Below, piece by piece: positions 14,112-29,046 of a stretch of DNA of 64,000 bases. Position 1 is the first letter of the stretch. Every line of letters begins with the position of its first letter. Source of the stretch: Hyperoplus lanceolatus (Eukaryota > Chordata > Actinopteri > Uranoscopiformes > Ammodytidae); the NCBI GenBank assembly GCA_026929865.2, contig CM049402.1:11037501-11101500 (forward strand), given 5' to 3'. Position numbers and translations under genes: made by a program. Below the pieces are notes generated by a model that was not told where the DNA came from, did no database searches, and saw only the letters and a program-made list of their open reading frames with translations.

Positions 14112-14877
14112 TCTGGCACCATAAAAAAAAACTGCTGCAGTGTATTAAATGTTTTGAAGGCACTCTTCTTCCACTTCCTTCCCATGGCACACAAACACAC
14201 ACACATCTTAAACTCGCATTAGGCCACCACACACAGGTTCTGAAGCACGCAAAAGAAACAAACCCATTAAAAGAGGTACAAATGTTTAGAAAAAAAAAAT
14301 AATTTCCTGCAGGTGCTTTTTTCTTTAAGTATTCAGATATTTTACAGTACAAGTAGGCTAAAACAACAGTACAACAATATAGAAAAAAACACTCTCTTAC
14401 TGCAATCTTGCATTACCTTTATTTTAAGTTAAAGTATTTAAGTAACAGCCAACACAATACATAAAGTATCAAAAGTTAAAGTTCATCATGCATACAAACA
14501 GCCCCTGTGACTATTTTACTGTCATACATATTACTGGATTTCTAATGCACTGGTGCATTTCATGTAGCTGTCAAAAATGCAGCAGAGTACACGGTGTAGA
14601 GTATAGAGTGTACAGTACATGCTATTCAACCCTGAAATGTACTTGAGCATAAAATGTCCTATACATACTCAAGTTAAAGTATTTATTTAGTGTAAGTATT
14701 TAGTTTGAGTTACATAACACATTCATACAGTGTACTCTGGGTTCTAAACTTCATAGCAGTCAAATACTGAGTTATATTGCTTTATACATTGGTTCCATGA
14801 TTCCAATGCAGTCACGTAAAAGTCTGCCTATGATGAACATTTGCACCATCCTTTAACAGTGGCTTGGAGAAAACTCT

Positions 14878-14891
14878 CCAGCAGGGGGCAT
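14878..14891 (+). promoter_or_regulatory. Strong CTCF-like motif
   Basis: CCAGCAGGGGGCAT matches the CTCF core at all but the last base. It lies 780 bp beyond the site at 14097 in the same orientation. The pair may form an alpha/gamma boundary (inference). Confidence 0.5.
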
Positions 14892-15152
14892 CATTGAGTA
14901 AGAATCATTTCACACCAACTCAACAGTTTTGGTTAGAAGAGTAGACTCATTTTACTTTGTAAAATCGTGGAGTGTTGGGCTGGGAGTTTACAGTGACAAA
15001 AACAATTATTTGTCAGGTCAACAAAAGGGTGCTTGGCTGAATTGTTGGAAGAAAAAGCAACATAATCGGGACAGAAGGGTTACAAGAATTTTCTCTTCTT
15101 ATTTGAGACATAAAAATATAGGGGAAAAGGGTAAAATATCTCTCTCTCTCTC

Positions 15153-18237
<3,085 letters not shown>

Positions 18238-20450
18238 ATGGCTCCTGTATCTGCTGTGGCTGGTGTAGCTGAGTGTCAACCATGTGAGTAGCATTTTAAC
18301 AAGTGACAAAACACTGTTATAGCCTAAAGCTGCCCCTCCATTTGATTTCTGTTTATTTTAGCTGCAGGATGGCCCACCTGTGATCGTGTGATTCTGGACT
18401 CATTACAAAGAGACTGGAATCATTACACGGTGAGCTGGGTTAATTGCTTTTTCTTTAATTGTGTGGGATCGCCTGCTGCTGTTTAGCCACCATTTTAGCT
18501 TTGTTTTCCTTGAGTTCTGTTTCATAAGATTTAGTTTTGCCTTGGTGTTGTGAACTTTTGTTTAGCTATATAATTGTTTTGCTTCAGTTCTGTTTTGCTA
18601 CAGTTTGGCTTATTTTTTTCATTATTGGTGTTTTTTGTTAACATTACTTACAACATTTTGGGTTTACTGAACCAACATTTGTTCTTGATTTATACTGTAT
18701 GAGTTATTTTTTCTTTAGGCTGGAACTGGGTGCCAAACTGTAGGGAGGCTAGGCACCGATGGTGAGGTCCCTTCACTTGCATGTGAGTAAGAGCACTGGG
18801 ATACAACACTTTTTTTTTAACCAGTTTTAGTTTGCAGTGATTGATGTGAGGCACTTGAGATGAGTGGTAGCACCCCTAGGCAATCCTCCTCGGTATAGTT
18901 TGCCTCTCAGCTTTGGGTAGGTTTAGGTTGGACTGCTATTTTAGATTAGATTGTGACTTTTAGATTGTATATTTAAAAGAGTTTAGCCAACGACTGTAAT
19001 AAATAATATTTTCCCCTTATCTTTATTAATTTTGCACACTAATCCTTATCCTCAACAGTTCAAGTTTATGCACATTTTCACAAAGATTGTTTATTTTTTA
19101 ATTCCCGTCTCTGTCCATTCAGTTAAACAAATCTGCTTGCCTTATCAGCACTGTTATTAACATTCATCCCAAATGTAACATCCCTTATTGTACTGTATTT
19201 CCAGGGGTGTAATTCCCCTGGTGCAATGTCTGTTCTTCCCTCAATTCTCCCCCTATTGCCCTTGCTACATTAAGAAATGGTGAACTACAAAATGTATTTA
19301 CTGGTAGGCTACTGTTAAGAGTAAGATAATAAAATGAGTGCTCGGTGGTAAGGGTAGGCTATTGTGTTTCTACAGAAAAATAGTACACAACTTCTTTCTC
19401 TGAAAAGTAAAGGTTTAAGACGTGTCTTTAAGGGCTTACTCAAATATTGACTGCTGAAAGTTTAATTCTCATTTCATGTGTAATGGTTGTGTCAATATAT
19501 GCTAAGCATATTATTTTAGAATAAATTAATTCATTTTAGAATTTGGAAGTTGAACTAGAATATGACAAATCATTTTCAATATGTTAAGTATTTGCATAGA
19601 GTCAGTGCATACTTTGTTGTTGTTAATGAAACCATTTAATTCAGTATTAATAAGTGTCAATATTTGGACAGCACTATCACTAATTCAAGTTTGTTTCCCC
19701 TCCCTCCTATAGCTGTAGTGTGATGGGTCTGACTCTGAATCAACCACAGGACACGAGTCTACTGGCAGAGTAGCAACTAAAAGTTAAGTTGTGGTGTTGT
19801 TACATTGCATAATAACATTTCTTTTTGATCTACTGTTGATACTTTCTTTTGATAGGGTGTTATTTAGTTCAACACAAGAACAAGCAAAATATATGCTGTA
19901 TGTAAAATCTTGTGCAATTGCAATTCACTGTGATTGAGTGCATGCATTGGATACTATTTACAGGTCAACGTTAGCCTTTTCACAATGCACAGAAAACCCA
20001 CTGACGCCAACCAACATCTGGATGTTGTCTTTAATGTTATGTTAGTGTATAATCTCCCTATACTCGAGTGTCGGTTTACTCTGCTGTAGTCACAGTTGGC
20101 TGTAATGAAAACACAGCAGCCCAGTGGATAGGGGTGGAACGTTAGCCTATATCAATTTGTAAAAATCTGTATGGTACACGCATGTTAGTGACCAGAATAA
20201 ACAGGGTAATGCACAGTATAATGTTTTAAGACTGATGAACGTTAAGGGTAACCAAATTCACCTCAGCAAGTTCCATCTTTAAACCTTAAGCTGCTGGTTA
20301 AGGGCCAAGGAGAGGCTCGCTGCGCAGACACGGCAGTGCCTCCGGTCAATTTTCAAAATAAAACAGCCAGTGCAGATAATTTTGTTTTACTAAATTGCCT
20401 ACAGCGAGCTAAGGTTATACACATGTCAATAGATGTTTTCTCAACTGTAG

Positions 20451-20835
20451 TAGAAGTTAAGATGGGAAAGGATAATGCCGCTATGAGCTCTTAGGTCGTC
20501 TGGGACAGGTCTTCTATAAGTCCCCAGAGCTAGGACTAGACGGGAGAGGCGGCATTCAGCTTTTATGCGCCCAATGTCTGGAACGGACTGCCAGAGTCTG
20601 AGGTCTGCTGCAACTCTCAGCTCTTTTAAATCGGGTCTCAAAACTTTCTTGTTTCCCTTTTAACCTGTCATTTTTATTTTTTTTGTTCAAATGTTTTATT
20701 TATTTTATTTAAATATTATATTTCTATCCATGCTTTTAAATGTGTTTCTTTTTTGTGTGTATTCTATATTTGATGTATTTTAATTTTGGCCCTGTGTCTG
20801 AAATGTGCTATATAAATAAAGTTGCCTTGTCTATG
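20451..20835 (+). mobile_element. 3' end of a non-LTR retrotransposon (LINE), decayed
   Basis: The + strand reads, with frameshifts, PNVWNGLPES followed by a SSFK-S-LKTFLF-like stretch, the usual C terminus of fish LINE ORF2 proteins. It then runs through T-rich 3' UTR to GTGCTATATAAATAAAGTTG, a common fish L2-type 3' terminus. Only the 3' end is present, as with 5'-truncated copies. Confidence 0.6.
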
Positions 20836-21544
20836 GTGGACATGCTGATTGTCTCTCCTTTTTAGCACAAGGATATGACGGCACTTTAATTCAAAGCTGC
20901 TGGACTGTTAAAACGTTTCCATCTATCTCTATTCAAGCAGGCCTTTACTGTTTAGTCTGCCTTGATTTAAAAAAATAAAAAATAAAAATAAAAATAAGGA
21001 CTTAACTAAAAGTTACTAAAGTAAACACCGTTATTCTTGCATTCTAGCCAGCTTCCTGATCAACAAAAGAGAGATGAAAACAGGTGAGAATTCTCACTTT
21101 GTAGCCAATTCCATGATCAGCTCTTCATTGATATTACCAGAGAGGAAACTGAAATCTTAAAGCATTTCTTAATCCAAATGGTGTATGTGTGGCACATATC
21201 CTGACCCTTTACCCCAAAAGCATGCTTTATCACAGCCAAACTGAGAAAGATAGCAGCCAATCACTTTGATGCATTAAAAGGAGTGCACATGAAAGCCCAC
21301 AGTTTCAGGTGATTTTGTTTTGGACAAAATTTAGCTATGAAGAGGAGAATGTATCAAACTAACACCAGTAATGTAACTAAGTACATATGCATACATTCTG
21401 TACTTAAGTAAAGTTTTTTTGGTACCATTTTATGCTAATTTATACTTTCACTCCACTCCATTTTGGAGGCAAATGTTTTACTGTTTACCTCACTACATTT
21501 ATTTGATAGTTACATATACTTGTTACTCAGCAGGTTACATGCTG

Positions 21545-21800
21545 TGTGCTGTGGCTCAGTTGGTAGAGCGGGTCGGCTGATGATCAAAGGGTTGGAGGTT
21601 CGATCTCCGCCCTGCTACCTGTGTCATGGTTGTTGTGTCCTTGGGCAAGACACTTCACCCACCTTGCCTCGTGTGAATGTCGATATGCCTGCTATCGGTG
21701 TGTGTGTGAATGGTAACGTGAGAAAGGAAAACAGGTCTCCCTTGTAAAAGAGTCTTCGGTCTCAATGGGATTTACCTGTATAAATAAAGGTAAAAAAAAA
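21545..21800 (+). mobile_element. tRNA-derived SINE
   Basis: An A box (TGGCTCAGTTGG, 21552-21563) and a B box (GGTTCGATCTC, 21597-21607) lie in a tRNA-like head. A central block with TGTCCTTGGGCAAGACACTT, frequent in fish SINEs, follows. The element ends ATAAATAAAGGT plus an A run. The head does not fold as a functional tRNA because its acceptor ends do not pair. Confidence 0.75.
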
Positions 21801-24800
21801 TGCTGCTTCAGAAAGTAGTGCATTTTAAAATAATTAATTGTTTTGGGTTTATCATTACAAAAAGATTCTAATCTGAAAAATACTGAATATTATAAACTAA
21901 TCAGCCAGGTTTGTAATCAATTAACCCATAGTATACAGTGTATACACACATGTATATATCGTATCATTAAATTAAGTACATAAATGTTGGATACTTTCAG
22001 ACTTTTACTCGGGTACTATTTTATTTATGTCAAGATATCGTTGGAATCACTTTCAGAGAAATGTTATCAAAATCATAGTGCATATGAAGAAGTGTTGATT
22101 CCCACTTTTGCCACAAGAGGGAGTATACGCTTAAGTGAGCACATCTGTCAGTAGTTACTTAACATGGCCTGACCTGGATGGTTGTCGTGTTTGTGTATTT
22201 TGCATAATAAAAGTAAAGGTGTCAAATTATTAAGCAAACTTTATTCAAGTGTGCAACACAATACATGCCTTTTCATCCAGAGGATCAACTCGTTTAGATT
22301 AAAAACAGTTCCTCATAGGCATATCATTCCTTGCTTTGTACAGCAGGTGGATATTCAATAAAACCACATTTAGCCAATTGATGGCATTTAAGATTTTGTT
22401 TGATAAGAGAAGAGTAAGAACATCATTCTGTCTTGATAATGGGATATACAACTAATAATTACAGCAAAATATTATTAGGATGCAAATTACATGTTTAAAA
22501 ACGTTTTGTTAGCCCTGATTGAGTCTCAGAAATGTGCTTTGTGCTGCTGGAATATAACTTTATCATTCATCAGTTTAGATGGTATGCTCATCATTATCGT
22601 TATGATTATAGCATGGGTAATAGTTATAGTGCTTGGTGTGGACCGGCCTTTTCGGGTTCTTAACACAAGACTTACAGTTTACATTGTCACTGAAAGAACA
22701 GTAATACAATCATGATGATTTTTAATTTCTTCTGGTCTAACTGAAGAAAACATGTATTTTTACATCTACATAACATGTCTTAGGGCAACACTACAGCACT
22801 TTATTATAGTGCTCTTTAGTAACACATTTTACGTTTATCAATAAATCATATCTTGTGATGTGAATATTGCACTTGGCCATATTGGGATTTAGATTATTTT
22901 GCGCTAACTTTTGAAACCCCTGTCCAAACCAATTAGTGATCTTACGTTAACCTTGATGTGACACAGTACTATGTTGTAGTGTATTAAGATAGTTTTACAG
23001 GGTTTGAATTTCAAGTTTGTTAAATGTGATCAAAGACATGTCTGCAACTAGTTCCATCATTTCTACTTTCTGAGTGTACATTTCCTGAAAAACAGTGTCA
23101 GTGCAGATGAGTTGGCATTTAAATTGACAGTCGACACAATGTTTACATTTTCAATAAGAACGTTTATTGCTTGCAAGCAAGAGCATTCAGAGGAATGCAG
23201 ACATTACTTTTCAGCAGTTATAGTACTGTAGTTAGAATTTAACAAACAATTGCATACAACACAGTGTGTAGATGTTTTCAGGTACATCTTTGTTCAACTT
23301 TGCTCTGCAGTCTTAGCCTTCAATACCTAGCATCTCAACCATTACAACCTTGCTTTGTCACAGCATCCCAACTATTCTGGCTTTATCTTAAATTAACTAA
23401 GTATGAGGTCAACACTCTTTACAATGATTTAACTTGTATTTAGTTTCCAAACATTCTGTATAGCAATATTACAAATACACATATTCATTTCCATAACAAC
23501 AGCACTTGCAAGCATTGAACCACAATGTTTTTAAATTATATTTGTGCAATGACTAGAGAAGCCTGAATGTTAGGTTTTTGGTGTCTTTCTCATTACAGGT
23601 TCTTCCACAGCCCCAAAAGCCATTGCAGGTCTGAAGCGCAGTAAACAAGATACTGTTGCCTTGAAAATAAAGGGCGTCTGTACAAAGGTAATCAAATCAA
23701 TAATGATTTAATGCAAAAGTATTAGGATTTATAGGCATCCGGTAATTGTAAGGCAAAAAAACACACCAACCCCTACAGAGGCCATGAATGCTTTCAGAGT
23801 CTACATGTCTTCGCTCAAGTAAATAATTGCATAACTAATTCAGTGATTTGGCTGCAAAACATCAGAACAATAATAAACGGTCACCACCAAATGGCGACTC
23901 CTATTAACTATTCTGTATCAATGTATAGATGTCAACATTTGTAAAATGTTGATGGAACGAAAAAAGCTAAACTAGCAGGAGTTGCAAGCATTTCTCTTGA
24001 TGAGAGAAAGGTAAGGCAGGCCACATGTTTCTGATAACCTTATATGCTGTCATGGCATAACGGTAACAAACATGTCCACCTATTAACCACTACATGCTGA
24101 ATAACACACTGACACATTCAAAATGTGAAACAAACTCTGTGGTGAAGACCACTGTAGTCTGCTAAGCATCTTTTTACTACAATGGGCATCCCAGAGCTAA
24201 CAGTGCAGCAGAGAGGTTGCTCTCAAGTGCTGGTCAGGCTTGACTATAAACTAAAGAGTTGGTCTGGAGTCCTGACACCAGTTCATTACAATAGAATTGT
24301 ATCTAAGGACTTAAACTACAGCTATATAACAATAATGCAGTATCACCATCATTACAACAAAGTACAGCAGTTAATCACAGTTAATACATATTTTTCAGTT
24401 TTTGTTTCAGTCATGACCCCAGAGAAGCCCATGGATCGCTACAAAAAGGTTCTTGTGGGCGTCAAGAAGAAAGAATATAGGCATATGAGAAGGTCGGCTG
24501 CAATAGAAAGACTGTTGTTGACAATCCAGCAATATCAGAACTGCATGCTGCTGACAAGAACAGTTTTTAGCATCTGAGGGCATCAGTGGGAAACTAAGAA
24601 CTTGGAAGAGAAGATTTTTTTTGTTTTGTTGTGAATCTGATACAGTATCAGTTCACTAAAAGAAGTTGGATACTCGGTAGAAACTAAATACATATGATAC
24701 ATAATCATTTACCATTTACTTAGTTATTTTCTGTAAGAGAGCAGGCTTTTTGTTTCAGTGTTCAGTTCATTGCCTGTTAATAAAAAATGCCTTGTTGAAA

Positions 24801-25230
24801 ATTGCAGCCTTTGGTTTTGTTTTAATTTAAATTGCAATTGTTTTTTTTCTTCATTTTCTACTGTTACTCATTTGCATAACATCTTTTTCAAAACACTTCT
24901 GAAGACAGTTCAAATAAAATGTTTCCCTTCAGTGGCTGGCTGCAGATCCCTCATTGTCATCAGAAGTGCTTTAGGGTTTAAACTTAACTCTAAACTGCCT
25001 CAGTAATGGTTAAGTAGTCATTTGTTAATGAGTGACAGCTGAGTACGATGCATTACTTTAGTTGAAGGTACACAAACTGCTTCACTAATGGTGAGTTAAT
25101 GATGTAATAATTCATTAATGAGTAGCATCTCGGTGTAATCCACTACTTTACAAGTAGGTACAGAAAAATGATCAGGTAGTGATGTTTACTTTAGCAGTAA
25201 CAAGTCAGTCAGATCCACCTCCACCAGTCA
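21801..25230. other. Intergenic AT-rich sequence
   Basis: No certain gene. Apart from the exon-like block at 23599-23687 it holds a 131-codon frame at 24182-24577, whose last 50 codons (from MTPEKPMDRYKK) follow a splice-like acceptor at 24410 but are out of phase with that block. A weak CTCF-like motif is at 22111-22123. Two diverged ~75-bp copies lie at about 25020-25095 and 25100-25175. Confidence 0.4.
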
Positions 25231-25234
25231 TTCC

Positions 25235-26040
25235 AGTGCAGGACCTGAGCTGTCTGGGTCCTCAGGGAGATCCTGTGCAAGCTGCTGCAGGAGTATGGGA
25301 TGAGTGGGACAATTATTAGGGCCATCCAATTTCTACGTTCAAAGTGAGTCCAAGGTTGCGTTCCGAATCGCATACTCTTTCTTTTTTCTATTCTACATAC
25401 TACATCCGACGATAAAAATAATCTAGTTAGGATGCAGTAGGCATACTATTGGGACATACTTTACTCTCTTATTTCATCATAACATTGCGCCTTGATCTTG
25501 TCTCTTGCTTTTATATCCGTCGCATCCCCGTTTGTTTTCATATGGAGGCTTCGTCGATGTGACGCCACTTCACGTGCGCACTGGATTGTGGGTCAGAATT
25601 GCCCAAATAGGATGCACTTTTCAACACTAACAATATTGGCCGCATGAAGTAGGACATCCGGGTACTTCTAACCATCCTAAATCTGGCCACAGGAATCGGG
25701 ACATCCTAAATCGTCTTTCTACATACTATATAGTAGAAAGTATGCGATTCGGAACGCAACCCAACTTGTTTCCAGTGGGGGTTGGCCTCCACCAGGGCTG
25801 TACTTTGTCACCAATCCTGTTTGCGATTCTCATGGACAGGATATTGAGGTGTAGTCCTATTGGGGAGGAGTGGTAGTTTGGTGGCCTGAGGATCTCATCG
25901 CTGCTTTTCACAGATATGGTCCTCTTGGCATCATCAGTCTGTGATCACACACTGGATCGGTGTGCAGCCTAGTGTGAAGTGGTTGGGATGAGGCTCAGTA
26001 TTACCAATCTCAGTTCTAGGGGTACCTGGGTCAGTAACGT
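25235..26040 (+). mobile_element. Decayed LINE reverse-transcriptase fragment, split by a MITE
   Basis: The left part (25265-25350) reads REILCKLLQEYGMSG and IIRAIQFLRSK. The right part (25765-26020) reads LFPVGVGLHQGCTLSPILF, AILMDRILRC, GGLRISSLLFTDMVLLASS. These match the fish LINE reverse-transcriptase palm, where the catalytic FADD appears here as FTDM. In-frame stops show it is dead. Bases 25354-25761 between the halves are a later insertion. Confidence 0.75.
25354..25761. mobile_element. MITE with perfect terminal inverted repeats, nested in the LINE
   Basis: It begins GGTTGCGTTCCGAATCGCAT and ends with the exact complement, with terminal repeats of at least 23 bp. A CAA trinucleotide flanks both ends (25351-25353 and 25762-25764) as a likely 3-bp target duplication, which would fit a PIF/Harbinger-type element. 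It is 408 bp long and has no transposase frame. Confidence 0.8.
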
Positions 26041-28800
26041 ATGTTGCAGCACAGTCCTGGAATCACTGTGGAGCAGAGGGAACATATAAGGATTTAGTAT
26101 GTTAAGCGTCACATTTATTCTGCTCTATCACATTGTTTACTTCGATAGTAATCTTCAAATTCAATGGTATTCCAAAGCATTATCATTTAACCATAAACTA
26201 AACATGCATGCCCTTTTAAGTGCTATTTTCAGCTATTGCTTCATCACTACGTATTTCCATCACACACTGTATATTAAACCTGACTTTAACAAATCAATGT
26301 GGTTTTACTTTTATTTTCAGAAATAATGTTAGGCCTACTTTTCTGCCTATAAAATGTTGCTGCAATACTGTAATGTTAAATGAATAACACTTATCTATGT
26401 GTTTTCCTTTTATCTCAAACCACTGTAGTCCGTTCACATTGAAATAGCACCTTCTGTCGGACACTTATAAAACTGCAGCGTCACCAAACTACCATATTCA
26501 CAGCAATTTCACTTATAAATTGTAAACATGTAATACTTTTCCCTCATGTGTTCACTTTGTTACCTTAGGATGTATGTAGTGGGGTGCAGAATGATGTCAC
26601 AGGCTCAGTCTGGTGCAACACATTTAATGTTGGGGTTTCTGCAAAATGAAGAATAGGTCTTAATATTGACAATTGCTACACAGCATTCTTCGTTTGCGAT
26701 CTCACATACAGGGATTCTCATTGTCTGACATGATCAAAATAATAACAAAATGCATCAAAATAATAACAATGCATAAAAATAAAGTATTACACTGTCTCTG
26801 AAACTCTAAGTGTAATATATTTACCAATTACATCACAAGTATCACAAGTAATTATGTAATATGAACAAATGTCATAAAATAGCCAAATAGTAATTAAAGT
26901 GTTTCTTTTAGTGAATTAACATAAATGTAACTCAAGGTGTTAAATGGGCTTACTATTTTATCAGACCTGAATAAGGCTAAATTGCATTACAGTGGACTTT
27001 CTAATATCAATAAATATTCTACTATTGGCCAAGTTAATACAATACGGCACAATGGTGAAATAAGCAGTTTACACCCCTTCGTATTTCCACACGGATAATA
27101 TGAAACTAACCTGCAAAATGCAAGAATAGGACTTTATATTGACAGCATTCTTCGTTGCGATCTCATACATAGGGATTATCACTGTCGGACGTAATCACGC
27201 GAGATTTCCACCCTGTGACTCTACAGAGCCAATGCTGCTCATGTAGCGCAACTGGCGAGTTATGGGTTCTACACCTTCAAAATGACCATTGCAAATAACC
27301 GTACCCTGTATTTGAACCAACAATAATGATTCTTTCCATGAACAAATATAAACACATATAGTAAACGTATAAAACTCCCTCTCAACATAAATTGAATAAA
27401 TAAATACTCTGTTCAATGAGCTTCAACAGGTTAAATGCGCCACATATGGGTAAAACAACAAGCATTGTCATAACATCTCACCTATTTTCAGTCATCTCCG
27501 TGCCAAGCCAGACTGCTATGTCTGTTAGAATACTAATGCTAGTTACGGAAATACACCAAAACAACATAGGCCTACTTCTGGAACACTGAAAATGTCACTG
27601 TACAAAGCCAGCAGGAAAGCTGATTTGACATTTAGATGTTATCGTCAACCGATTCTTAGTTGTTTTATACCACATTTTACGAACCCGTGGAGCAGTAAGG
27701 AACGGACACGGCTTTAGTGTGTTATCAACTCAAGCATCCTTTTGATTCTGCCCCGATTATCAAAAACTGCTAACTCAAGTGTGTCCACGATATCACAGCG
27801 ACACCTGCTGTCACAAGAAAATAAAAACATTCAAATCAAATGCATTAAAGAAAAAAAAATATCTATGAATTAGCTGGCGATTTGGATGTTTGAATCGACA
27901 ATAGAAAATACAAATAAAGGGGGTGTCAGTTTTTATTCAACATTCAATAGAATTTTGTCCATCATCTAGGCTACATCAACACCTCTAAATATGAGGCAAC
28001 TTTAGTATAGGGACTGGGCATAGGGAATGCGTCCAAGTAGCCATGCTACTTACATGAAGCTGTCACTTGTCTGGTCATCTTTAGTGCTATGCATTTCAAA
28101 TGTAAAGTTAGCTAATTTTTGATAGGCCTATAACTAGTGGACCATTAAAGATTAATTTGGTATTTACAGCATAGGTCTATGTCTACAATGTAAGGTGTTT
28201 TTAATTTAACTTTTTTTAGCATTTTACTTCATTATAAACGCTTTGGGAATACATTATAGGCTCTTACTGATATGGCAAGCTATAGTATTACACTGTAAAG
28301 CTCACAATACACAACACTGTAATTCATTTTACAACAATACTGGGTAAATGACAGTAGCTACACTGTTAAGGATGGTAAAATGTGGCAGACCACAGCTCCA
28401 AGCAATTTACTGTGTAATTGTAAAGGGGAATTTATAGTTTAATGAACTTCATTGTCTAACCAACTTTTGTCACATGAATGCCTCTCTCATCAGGACGTGA
28501 GTTTCCTCTGAGCATCAACATATCAAAATCCCATATACTCCAAGGCATTAAGGGGAAAATATTGTAACCATAAAGACACATTTCATATTACTTTTAGAGT
28601 ATATTTGAGCAGAAATTGAGTGCCTCAAAACTGACGCATGTAAGCTACTTGTCAATATGTAAAAGGGACCAGTTTTAGCAATCCTTTAAAATCAACCTAT
28701 CATTGAGGCTAACTATTCACTTTAGTAAGGAAGTACATTTTTTATTATTTCAAGATACATGAGTAAATCCTGCTACATGTTCCTATCAATGCTGAAGAAA
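26041..28800. other. Intergenic sequence before the gamma exons
   Basis: No gene is seen. A direct repeat pair lies at 26639-26732 and 27111-27195 (shared GCATTCTTCG and CTGCAAAATG). A reverse CTCF-like GACACCTGCTGTC is near 27798. The rest is AT-rich unique sequence. Confidence 0.5.
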
Positions 28801-28824
28801 ATTGCTGCACTATGTGTTGCATCT

Positions 28825-28850
28825 CTCACATGGTGTCACTGTTGACCACT
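28825..28850 (+). promoter_or_regulatory. Weak candidate CSE of gamma exon 1
   Basis: ATGGTGTCACTGTTGACC lies about 210 bp before the start codon, where the other gamma exons have their CGCT box. The core CGCT reads CACT here, so the element is degenerate or absent. TATAAAG follows at about 28855. Confidence 0.25.
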
Positions 28851-29046
28851 AAAGTATAAAGCATCTCTCTCCTCGAATCATGACCCACCCATTTTTAAAC
28901 GGTGTAAGACATAGGTATCTGGGAGATATTGTATTTTCAAATTAGCAGCAGACCCAAAGACATGGCCTAAAATAGTTTGGGTCCTAAAAATCAACAAAAC
29001 TAAAACGTTTTCACAATCTGGATTATTGCTTCATGCAGACGAAAGG

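Larger units (their letters stand above)
18238..23687 (+). other. Chain of exon-like blocks forming a possible small spliced gene
   Basis: Five blocks bounded by splice-like sites join in one open frame: 18238-18283 (starts ATG, donor GTGAGT), 18362-18429 (donor GTGAGC), 18719-18782 (donor GTGAGT), 21048-21083 (donor GTGAGA) and 23599-23687 (donor GTAATC). Acceptors are TTTATTTTAG, TTTCTTTAG, GCATTCTAG and CTCATTACAG. The total is 303 nt, 101 codons with every phase matching. Splicing to an acceptor at 24410 would add Ser and a stop. The product would start MAPVSAVAGVAECQPS and is not recognised: no signal peptide, membrane helix or known motif is seen, and the C-terminal part is basic. The SINE at 21545 and the LINE tail at 20451 would lie in its introns. 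It could be a real small gene, a decayed gene or chance. Confidence 0.3.

Noticed and set aside
19719-19790. Exon-like block CDGSDSESTTGHESTG between blocks of the possible small gene
   Set aside because: Its phase does not fit the preceding block and it lacks a good GT donor.
21545-21620. tRNA gene
   Set aside because: A and B boxes are present but the ends do not pair as an acceptor stem and a SINE body follows.
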